A DNA stretch of 50,000 bases. Source: Symbiodinium natans (Eukaryota; Sar; Dinophyceae; Suessiales; Symbiodiniaceae). Made by a program: the position numbers and the translations under genes. A model generated the notes under the pieces. It saw nothing but the letters and a program-made list of their open reading frames with translations. It was not told the origin of the DNA and did not search any database. This document shows, in pieces, positions 42,351 through 50,000 of the stretch. The number at the start of each line of letters is the position of its first letter. Position 1 is the first letter of the stretch. The DNA is taken from NCBI GenBank assembly GCA_905221605.1, contig CAJNDS010000748.1:1-50000 (forward strand), read 5' to 3'.

Positions 42351-44172
42351 CGAAAGGCCCCAAGATGCACACAATAGGAAACCTCAAAGAGGAAAGACGT
42401 TTGAGTCTGCTTGTGAAAGGCCCAACATGCACACAAAATAGAAAAAAGTTGAAGAGGAAAGGCATTAGCATTTGCTTGTTCTGCGAAACACCCCAACATG
42501 CCCACAAAATAGGAAACCTCGAAAAGGAAAAATGTTTGAATTTGTTTGCTCGGCGAAAAGCCCCAAGATTCACACAAGATAGGGAACTGCGAAGAGGAAA
42601 GTTGCTTGAATTTGCTTGCTTTTGCGAAACGCCCCAAGACGCGCACAATATAGGAGACATCGACGAGGAAAGGCGTTAGAGTCTGCTTGCTTTGTGAAAG
42701 GCCCCCAGATGCACACCAAACAGGAGACCTCGAAGAAGAAAGGCAATTCAATCTGCTTGCTCTGCGAAAGGCCCCAAGATGCACACAGATTATGATCTTT
42801 GAAGAGGAAGGGCGTTTGAATTTGCTTGCTTTTGCGAAACGCCCCAAGACGCGCACAATATCGGAGACATCGAAAAGGAAAGGCGTTTGAGTCTGCTTGT
42901 TTTGTGAAAGGCCCCAAGACGCACACAAGATAGGAAACCTCGAAGAGGAAACATGTTTGAATTTTCTTGTACTGCAAAAGGCCCCAGATGCACACAAAAT
43001 AGGAAACCTCGAAAAGGAAAGGCGTTCGAATGTGCTTGTTCTGCAAAAGGCCCCCGATGCACACAGAATAGGAAACCTCGAGAAGGATGGGCGCTAGAAT
43101 TTGCTTGCTCTGCAAAATGCTCCAAGATGCACACAAGATACGAAACCTCGAAGAGGAAAGACGTTCAAATTTGCTTGCTCTGCGGAACGCCGCAAGATGC
43201 ACACAAAATAGGAATCCTTGGAGAGGAAAAGCGTTTGAACTTGCTTGCTTTGTGAAAGGCCCCAAGATGCACGCAAAGAAAGGAAGCCTCGAAGAGGAAA
43301 GACGTTTGAATTTGCTTGCTTTGTGAAAGGCCCCAAGATGCACGCAAATAGGAAACCTCGAAGAGGAAAGACGTTTGATTTTGCTTGCTCAGCGAAAAGC
43401 CACAAGGTGCACACAAAATAGGAAACTTCGAAGAGGAACGACGTTTCAATTTGCTTGCTCTGCGACACACCCCAAAATGCACACAAGATAGGAACCTCGA
43501 AGAGGAAAGACGTTTGAACTTGCTTGTTCTGCGACAGGCCCCAAGATGCACACAAGATAAGAAACCTCAAAGAGAAAAGGCGTTTGAATTTGCTTGCTTA
43601 GCGAAAGGCCCCAAGATGCACACAATAGGAAACCTCAAAGAGGAAAGACGTTTGAGTCTGCCTGTGAAAGGCCCCAACATGCACACAAAATAGAAAAAGT
43701 TGAAGAGGAAAGGCATTAGCATTTGCTTGTTCTGCGAAACACCCCAACATGCACACAAAATAGGAAACCTCGAAAAGGAAAAATGTTTGAATTTGTTTGC
43801 TCGGCGAAAAGCCCCAAGATTCACACAAGATAGGGAACCGCGACGAGGAAAGTTGTTTGAATTTGCTTGCTTTTGCGAAACGCCCCAAGACGCGCACAAT
43901 ATAGGAGACATCGAAGAGGAAAGGCGTTAGAGTCTGCTTGCTTTGTGAAAGGCCCCCAGATGCACACCAAACAGGAGACCTCGAAGAAGAAAGGCAATTC
44001 AATCTGCTTGCTCTGCGAAAGGCCCCAAGAGGGCACACAAGAATAGGAAACCTGGAAGAGGAAAGGCGTTTGAATATTCGTACAACAAAACGCGCCAGAT
44101 GTACACAAAATAGGAAACCTCGACGAGGAAAGACGTTTGAATGCGTTTGCTCTGCGACAGGTCCCAAAATGC
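42350..44172. repeat. Diverged monomeric edge of the satellite
   Basis: Monomers of about 70 bp recognisable by gaaaggccccaagatgcacacaa and ggaaacctcgaagaggaaag continue, but each differs at many positions and the A-B-C order is lost. A block beginning near 42,360 recurs near 43,610 (offset 1,251 bp), including unusual variants such as tagaaaaagttgaagagg and aggcattagcatttgcttg. The array ends at about 44,172. Confidence 0.88.
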
Positions 44173-44585
44173 TGTTAAAGTAGCGAAGTTATTGACCCTG
44201 TTGATCCTGAGAATGCAAAAGCTACTTCCCCCTAAGTTAACTGTTTGAATGTTTGAGGTGGTTGGATTCACATTAGTGAACCCGGTTGTCCAACGCAACG
44301 GCCAGCAAGACAAAGATGATCAAGTGCCGTTCCCTTCCGGCGTTCCATTCCGAGCCCTCTCGACCCAACGCTTCGGCTGTTGGGAATAATTGGAGCGCAA
44401 TCGTGATGTTTCTTGACAAAGTTGCACTGCTTAAGAAGGCCGGGAAATTTCGAAAGAAAAATAAGAACAGCTTTGCCTAAATTCGCAATTTATGGTTGAA
44501 TGGCCCTCTCATGGCACAGGTTGAACAAAACTGACCCCCACTTTTGTTAGCGTAGCGAAGTTATTGATCGTGGTGATCCTGAGAA
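44173..44585. repeat. 41-bp direct repeats flanking about 330 bp
   Basis: Two copies of a 41-bp sequence starting tgtta and ending gatcctgagaa lie at 44,173-44,213 and 44,545-44,585 (36 of 41 positions identical as I read them). The 331 bp between them have no recognised coding content. They could be terminal repeats of a small non-autonomous element or a simple local duplication at the satellite edge. Confidence 0.5.
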
Positions 44586-44805
44586 GTCTCAGCCTTTTGG
44601 GAGCCCTGAGAACTCAGGTGCCCGGCCTCCTTTTGGGGCTGGTGGCCATGCGTCGAGCTCGGGGGGCTTCAGTTCGCAGGGCAATTTCACAACTCCCGCC
44701 TCCAAGCGCATAGGAGAACAAAAGCAGCCTCAGAGGCTTCTTTTGAGTTTTGCTGGGAGTTTTGCTTGGAGTTTGCCGAGGCTCGGATCGCTGGTCCCCT
44801 CCAAG

Positions 44806-45875
44806 GACTTTATCCTGATGTGCCAGGACAATAGCGGAGTGTCTTTGATGCCTTTCATCTCCTCCGCATCTTCTCACAGGAGCTTTCCTGTTTTTTCTAA
44901 AAGCTGCTTGTGGAAGATCTCATGGAACCCAGGCCTACAAGATGAAAATCATGGGAGTGGTGGGCAAAGGAAGCAAGCCACACGTCCGAGCAGTGGAGCC
45001 GGGAGACGTGGCCGGCTGCTAAGTTCACGGACTTTGCAGAGCGTGGACCATGGCCAAGCATCGCAGACTAAAAAGCATTGTTGAGCCAAGGTTGTTGCAG
45101 ACTTTGTATCAACTACTTTAGGTCCGGTAGGCTCTCTCCCATCGTGGCCCCTCTCTCGCCAAGGTCGTTGTGGTTGGCCGCACTGGTGGTCCCAAAAACA
45201 AAGTGCTTCGTGCCATCGTCACGCGCATGCGCAGGGCCCCTCGACTGCAGCGGTTGTTGCAAGGCTTTCAAGTCCGACGATCATAGGGGAGACCATTGGG
45301 CAGTATCCCCTGGTGGGCGGTGGGGTGGTTGCGAGAGGTCCAAGCTCTTCTGGAAGCATGGCCCGAAAGCCCACACCATAAGCATGTCTTTGTAGGCCGA
45401 CTCGACTGGATCATGGTCCAAACTGGTGTTCCGGTCGGTTCTAGATTGCCTTCTTTGCCGGGCTGATCCCAGAACACGCCGGAGCCCCTGGGCAACGGCT
45501 TCCGCCACGCCTTCGACACGAACTGCGGCGTGCTAGCCGGGATGCCCAGATGACATCAGACTCAGATTCGTTTAGAGGCGTTGTCGGGCCCGGGCTGAGC
45601 CCAGTTCCTTGCATCTCATTGCATCTCAGGTGGATCAGGAGGGCAATCCTGTGGGCCTGGATCCCCTAGGGGGGGGGGGGGGGATCCATGGCTTGTGCGC
45701 GACTGCAAGTTGCAAGATTGTGATGGGTTTGGGACTCTAAGGCAGCAAAATCTTTGGAAAAATCGACCCCAGGCAAGTTCATGCTGAACTTGTGCAGTCA
45801 CCGTACATCACACCCATTTCCGCTTGCAGGTGCGCGTTGCGGTGGCCCAAGCTCGCACAGCTTTCGGCACGATGA
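44806..45875 (+). CDS. Organellar-type large-subunit ribosomal protein uL14, seven predicted exons
   Basis: Predicted exons: 44806-44838, 44933-45007, 45164-45235, 45473-45535, 45630-45654, 45742-45772, 45830-45875 (345 bp, 114 codons plus stop, all phases consistent). The product is a bacterial-type L14, which binds 23S-type rRNA at the subunit interface. Motifs follow L14 order: FILMCQDNSG (compare VADNSGA in E. coli), AYKMKIMGVVGKGSK, AVEPGD, VVVVGRTGG, KVLRAIVTRMRR, NGFRHAFDTNCGVL, DQEGNPVGSKIFGKI and the basic tail CALRWPKLAQLSAR. NGFRHAFDTNCGVL fits the known L14 signature ([DNS]-G-x4-[FY]-x2-[NT]-x2-V-[LIV]). Four of six introns use GC donors and two GT; acceptors are AG|G except one. 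The first visible exon lacks a Met, so an upstream start exon, probably with a targeting peptide, is missing. Whether it serves mitochondrion or plastid cannot be told. Confidence 0.85.
45669..45684. repeat. G homopolymer in the uL14 gene intron
   Basis: About 15 consecutive G just after exon 5 of the uL14 gene, within a predicted intron (ccccta(g)n atccatgg). Length is uncertain in any assembly. Confidence 0.85.
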
Positions 45876-46396
45876 GCCGGCCATGCTCAGGGCATGTTGC
45901 ATCACATGGGTGAGAATCGGAGGAGTTGCATCACGTTGCATCACGTTTACAGGGAATATCAGAACCTCAGAAGTCCCGGAGAATCACGAAGCTAACGTTT
46001 CTTGCAGCCAAACAGCCTTGTTTAAATCGCTGGAAGCGGCATTCTGGATGTGAGATGTGTTGCCCTGCACAGTCGGGTCTTCGGAGCAACCTCGGCCCCA
46101 TCTGCGGCCCCCGAAAAAGAATGCTCGCGCGACTGAAGAGTAGTCTAAGCGCAGTCGCAGCGTGGTTGGATAGAGTTGCTTGTGCTGGAGCATCTTGCAT
46201 TTCCAGGACATCAGGACCGACGCATCTGATGTGGAGCCAGATCCCTGAGGACACGGGGTCTCGAGATGTTGGAAGCAGGTCCGGGGACCTTTGAAAATTT
46301 ACGTCCCTTCAAGCGGCAATGGATGTCCTGATGCAATGGATGCCCTCTGGCTTGCAGTATCTGAAGCAGTTGTAGAAGCCAATTCCACTTTGCGCC
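45876..46396. other. Intergenic stretch between uL14 and the SH3-like gene
   Basis: 520 bp with no recognised coding or RNA feature. The two genes are in the same orientation. No AATAAA-type signal or TATA box is seen, which is usual in dinoflagellates. Confidence 0.5.
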
Positions 46397-47341
46397 ATGG
46401 CGGATGCCATGGATGCAGCGTTCCAAGCCCTGCGGGGTGCTCTTGCAAACTTGATCGAGGAGAAGGTTGCCAGCACCCGGCAGGAGCTTGACGCAAAGAT
46501 GTCGCGGCTGGCAAATGAGAATGCAGCCCTCCAAAAACGGGTTGACATCCTCGAAAGGACCCAAGAGGCCCAAAAGGCACAGGTGCCCATGGTGCCCATG
46601 GTGCCTATGCCTCTGCCAACTACGAAGGAGGTGCCAGAAGTGCACTCGGAGGTGCCGGAGGTGCCAGAGGTGCACTCGGGCAGAGTCCTCCCCACCTTGC
46701 TGAGACAGGTCTACCGGAACGTCATCAAGATGCGGCCTGACTTGGCCATCACTCCCGATCCCGATGGAACGGGCAAGGGAGGCACGCCAGGTTTGTTGGG
46801 ACCCAACTCCCCGGGGTCGCCGGACACCGTGCCAGAGAAGGCATGGGAAAGCGATGATGCGCATGCGCACAACGCGCAGGATGCACAGGATGCACAGGAT
46901 GCACAGGATGCACACGATGCAAATCCGTGGAGTGCATGGAAGCCACGGGAGCGAGAAGAGCCAAGCCGCCCCGTGAGGATCAGCGTCAAGCACTTGCGCC
47001 AAAGCCGCCGGTTGAGGGCAAAGAAGACCTTGTATGTGCGCAGCCAGCCTTCCCTCGATGCTGCGAAGACTGGCCAGCGCCTGCAAGAATGGTCGGTGTT
47101 CTCAGTGGATGCGGAGACCACCTCAGGCCCTCATATGGCCCGATTGGAAGATGGCTCGGGATGGGTCCCGCTGCTTCGCCAGCAGGGCGAGTGGATGTAT
47201 GAGGACGTGGATGATGAATGGAACGATTGGAATGAACGGAATGAGCGGAGTCCAGAATGGGGTTCCAAGCCAGAGAAGTCAGAGTCAGAATGGCGCGGTT
47301 GGCACAGTTGGCAAAGCTCAACGCGGGACAGCTGGCGCTGA
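46397..47341 (+). CDS. Coiled-coil protein with SH3-like domain, intronless, 314 residues
   Basis: The frame starts ATG in gccATGGCGG, a good context. Residues about 15-60 form a predicted coiled coil (ALANLIEEKVASTRQELDAK, then NENAALQKRVDILERT). Residues 62-95 are short VPMVPM and VPEVHSE repeats, and about 158-172 is a 9-bp-encoded AQD repeat. Residues about 208-262 read LYVRSQPSLDAAK...GQRLQEWSVFSV...LEDGSGWVPLL, the spacing of bacterial-type SH3 domains (SH3_3-like): an initial VRSxPS, a central G and a terminal DG-W. The C terminus is acidic and Trp-rich (EWNDWNERNERSPEWG). I do not recognise the whole protein; the domain architecture suggests binding or scaffolding. The absence of introns, unlike its neighbours, could mean retroposition of a processed transcript. 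Confidence 0.7.
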   Translation: MADAMDAAFQALRGALANLIEEKVASTRQELDAKMSRLANENAALQKRVDILERTQEAQKAQVPMVPMVPMPLPTTKEVPEVHSEVPEVPEVHSGRVLPTLLRQVYRNVIKMRPDLAITPDPDGTGKGGTPGLLGPNSPGSPDTVPEKAWESDDAHAHNAQDAQDAQDAQDAHDANPWSAWKPREREEPSRPVRISVKHLRQSRRLRAKKTLYVRSQPSLDAAKTGQRLQEWSVFSVDAETTSGPHMARLEDGSGWVPLLRQQGEWMYEDVDDEWNDWNERNERSPEWGSKPEKSESEWRGWHSWQSSTRDSWR

Positions 47342-49159
47342 GTGCACATGTGAAACCGGTCATGTAGCAAATGTAGCAACGTAGAATCGCGTAGAATGAA
47401 GGTCGACGTTTAAAAACTTTCAAGAAGGGCCCGAAGCCGGTGGCCCGGAAGGCCGCAAGCATAGACTCAGACTCCTCTGGCTATGCAATCACTGCCACAT
47501 ATGGAAATCCTGCACACTGGCCGTAGCCAAGCCACCAAGCCACCAAGCCAGTGGGCTGCCCAGCCCTCCAGAAGGCTGAAGAGAGAGGAAGTCTGAGGGG
47601 CCCAATTGTCAGAGCGTCGTGGCCAAGGAGCCAGGCTGCAGCCATGCTGGAAAAAGGGATTTGCCAGCAAAAAGGATGGGACCTCCGCTCAAGGACGAAT
47701 TGCCCTTGCGCAATCTCCGAGTGCGTCTTTTCCTTTCTTTTGTCCCCTGGAGGAGCTCCTCCAGCCAATCTGCGCTGCACTCCAAGGCTTGAAGGAGCGG
47801 GCTCTCAGCTTCTCTGCGGGGCGGGCTCTCTGAGCGTTCTGCTTGCTCTGCTTGCTCTGCTTGCTCTGTGCTGCCTTCCATTGCCTTCCTCTGTTCTGCT
47901 CTCCAGAGGCCTGGTCCTGCTGGCAGGCAGATCTGCAGGCTCGGGCCCAGCCTTAGGGCGACCGCTGGGGCTGTTCGGGCGCAGAAATGTTGAAATGGCT
48001 TGTTCCTTTTTGGAGTGTACACAGGTCCCCGTGGACTTCCTGGCAGGGTGCTTATCTGCTCTGCGCTGAAGGACTGAAGGTCATACTAGGTCGAGCAACC
48101 TCTTGAATTTCGAAGGGCCCATCTCTGCCTTTTCTTCTCCTTTCTCCCTTCATCTCGATTCTCTCTGACCCTCCCCATGGCTCTCTCTGTCTCAACTTTG
48201 TCTCCAAGGCTTTGCGGGGTGCCTGCCGCCGAATCGCGGAGGGCAGCGTGCCGTGCTCAGAGTCTCAGAGGAGTCTGAGGCGTTCTGAGGAGTCTGCGAG
48301 ACGAAGTAATGAGCGAGTGGCCGAAGGCCCGGGAGCTGAAGGAGTTGGACCTCACCCAAAAGGCCGCTCTGTCTTGGCATGTCTTGGCTGTAGCGGCAGA
48401 ATGTGGCAAATGTGTCCCGCATCTTGTTGCACGAGGGAGGGATCACTTGCCCGGGCCTCCGGGTGGGAAGTCTCTTTTCGTTGTAAAAGTCGTTGAGGGA
48501 GCAGCCAGTGCGGAGCGGGTGAGAAAACCTCTGCAGCAGCAGACAGCTTTGAGCTCAAGACACTCTCCGGGCTTCCCTCGCACTTTGCCTCTCCCCGATC
48601 AACATGACCCAGAAGGACTGAGGGAGTCTTCGTGCCTTCGTGCAGTCTCGGAACAGTCTGGGACTGGGCATCTTTATGGGCACAGCGCTGCAGGAGACTC
48701 AGTCCCAGTCCAAGGTGGAGGAGCCTGCGTTGAGTGCGATGCGATGATGTCCCCAGTCGATCAAATTACTGGATTGTGCTGGTGTAGCCACTCCGGCCTT
48801 TGGCTATGGCACCGGCCTTCAGCTAACGTCATAAAGTTTAAAGGTAGTTGCCGTCTTCTGATGCCAAGACGCGCTGTGCTGCAAGTTGCGGAAGTAAGAC
48901 TCTTGAAGAGTGGCTTTCGAAGAAGGAGGCTCCGAGAAAGATGCGGAAAAGATGCAAACAAGGTGCTAAAACCAAACATGGACAGATGCAAATCTCTCTC
49001 TTTTGGGCAAAGAAGCATTTGAATCATTCGAGTGCAGAAGAACAGGGGGTCAGAGACTTTGAGAAGGAGAAGAGCCATGTTAAGAAACCGAGAATGACAT
49101 TAATATTTCAGAGGCGTGTCGCGGCAGTCGTGGATCCACTGCTTTGTTTTGTTTGCCAG
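47342..49159. other. Stretch with unassigned plus-strand open frame
   Basis: About 1.8 kb without a recognised family. A 237-codon plus-strand frame (48,309-49,022) begins MSEWPKARELKELDLTQK but later becomes low-quality, Cys- and Ser-rich sequence, so at most its first part may be coding. Some segments (around 48,325-48,360) could be earlier exons of the downstream coiled-coil gene. Three 10-bp cttgctctgc repeats lie at about 47,840-47,870. Confidence 0.35.
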
Positions 49160-49936
49160 GAGCTCCGAACGCAGCTGGAGGTCCCGCCGAATGTGTGAGA
49201 AGACATATATGGCCTTGCTTGGGATGCAGGCAGCGATCAAGGAGGAGACCCAGCAGGCAGCAAAGGCGGCGCAGCAGGCGCCGCTCCGGAACACGAGCCA
49301 CGAAAGTGTTCGCGAAAGCGTTGTTGCTTTTCTTTTTTGGCGTCTATACGTCGAGTGCTAATCAAAGTTTCGAGTCGGTTTGCTCTTGGGAGGAGCTTAG
49401 CAAGGCTCAGACGTCCTTCACGGAGGCAGCAGAAGAGCAGAGAGAGAGCTAAGAGAGCATCTTTGAGAGGCACTGAGCTTTCAGAGCAGGGCTCGGAGAA
49501 AGCCCTTCTGCTTGGCGCAGCTTGCAATTTGTTGTCATTAGCTGCTGTCTTCTCCAAACTCATTAAAAGCAGAGTCCAGCGCTCTTTCTCGCGAGGCCAT
49601 CGCCAAGGCCGCGGTGGAAGCCGGCGAGCTTCGGCGCAAGGTCAAGGACCTTCAGGAGGCCGGAGAGCTGTTGGGGGGGGGGGTTCGGTTTCGACCACAG
49701 TTTGGATGTGTTTCTTTTTGTTGGTCTTGAGAGGAGCTGGAGAAGGCCAAAGGCCGGGAGAGAGCGCAGGTAGTGAGTCTCCGCGTCTCCCTCTCTTCCC
49801 GTCGTTTCCCGTTTGCTCTCCTTTTCTCAAGTGTTGCCCCTTTGCAAGACATGGAAAGACATGGATGCTCATGCTCAAATCTCTTGTGCGAGGCGAGGCC
49901 CAGGCTTCGGAGCAGAGGGCAGAGCTGCGTGGCGAG
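49160..49936 (+). CDS. Coiled-coil protein built from phase-0 micro-exons, partial at the right end
   Basis: Six exons are readable: 49160-49180, 49230-49277, 49393-49434, 49596-49658, 49734-49769 and 49898-49936. All are multiples of three and all are bounded in phase 0. They encode ELRTQLE, AAIKEETQQAAKAAQQ, ELSKAQTSFTEAAE, AIAKAAVEAGELRRKVKDLQ, ELEKAKGRERAQ and AQASEQRAELRGE. The joined product is an uninterrupted Ala/Glu/Gln/Arg-rich helix with leucines at heptad-like spacing. All exons start with G after AG and end GAG, CAG or GAA before GT, GC or GA donors. Such long coiled coils occur in cytoskeletal, basal-body and motor-associated proteins, but I cannot name it. Both ends are open: the 5' end is not found, and the gene probably continues past 50,000. 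Confidence 0.65.
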
Positions 49937-50000
49937 GTATTCCGAGGTATTCAGAGTTCCGCTGAGAGAGCTCCGGGTTTCCGAGACTTTCCGAGACTCT

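Noticed and set aside
41443-42997. Minus-strand frames of 405 and 443 codons at the right satellite edge
   Set aside because: They have the same satellite origin; length comes from diverged monomers that happen to lack stops. There is no start context, no domain and no codon signal beyond the repeat.
25455-44172. CRISPR array
   Set aside because: Repeats are contiguous 70-83 bp monomers with no unique spacers, in a eukaryotic context without cas genes.
46211-47086. 291-codon minus-strand frame
   Set aside because: It is the antisense shadow of the better supported coiled-coil/SH3-like gene; its Leu/Cys repeats mirror the VPEV and AQD repeats of the sense strand.

Overview
The window looks like nuclear DNA of a dinoflagellate, most likely Symbiodiniaceae or a relative. 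The evidence is three genes of known families split into very short exons whose introns start with GC or GA as often as GT and end in AG followed by an exonic G. Other pointers are every recognisable gene lying on the plus strand (unidirectional blocks), TTTAGGG/CCCTAAA-type repeats, and a Ty1/copia element with a gene order known from dinoflagellates. Nothing bacterial is present. Most genes here are invisible as long open reading frames; I assembled them by reading short exons against family motifs, so exon borders are predictions.

Layout. 1-16.2 kb is repeat DNA with no supportable gene: a 9-bp repeat, microsatellites, telomere-like degenerate sequence, an AT-rich hairpin satellite with a 76-bp period (1.85-5.3 kb), a 114-bp CCCTAAA-bearing array, a 54-bp palindromic array, a macrosatellite of about 820 bp (8.5-14.6 kb), and a 220-bp palindromic triplication (15.4-15.9 kb). 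16.2-25.4 kb is gene-bearing: a calmodulin-like gene with four EF hands (18.9-21.0 kb) and a cathepsin B-like gene (23.0-24.8 kb) in which the catalytic Cys is read as Ser. 25.4-44.2 kb is a satellite array of 70-83 bp monomers organised as a 223-bp three-monomer higher-order repeat. It becomes diverged and irregular at its right edge (42.35-44.17 kb). An 8.6-kb Ty1/copia retrotransposon (31,531-40,148) is inserted in this array with identical 184-bp LTRs and an apparent 5-bp target duplication. 44.2-50 kb is again gene-bearing: an organellar-type ribosomal protein uL14 gene in seven exons, an intronless gene for a coiled-coil/SH3-like protein, and the start of a coiled-coil gene made of phase-0 micro-exons that runs off the right end.

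The most unusual items are the putative cathepsin pseudoprotease; the retrotransposon polyprotein with a methyltransferase-like domain between protease and integrase; the nested higher-order satellite (223 bp, then 865 bp) resembling centromeric satellite organisation; and the consistent AG|G acceptors and GC/GA donors across unrelated genes.
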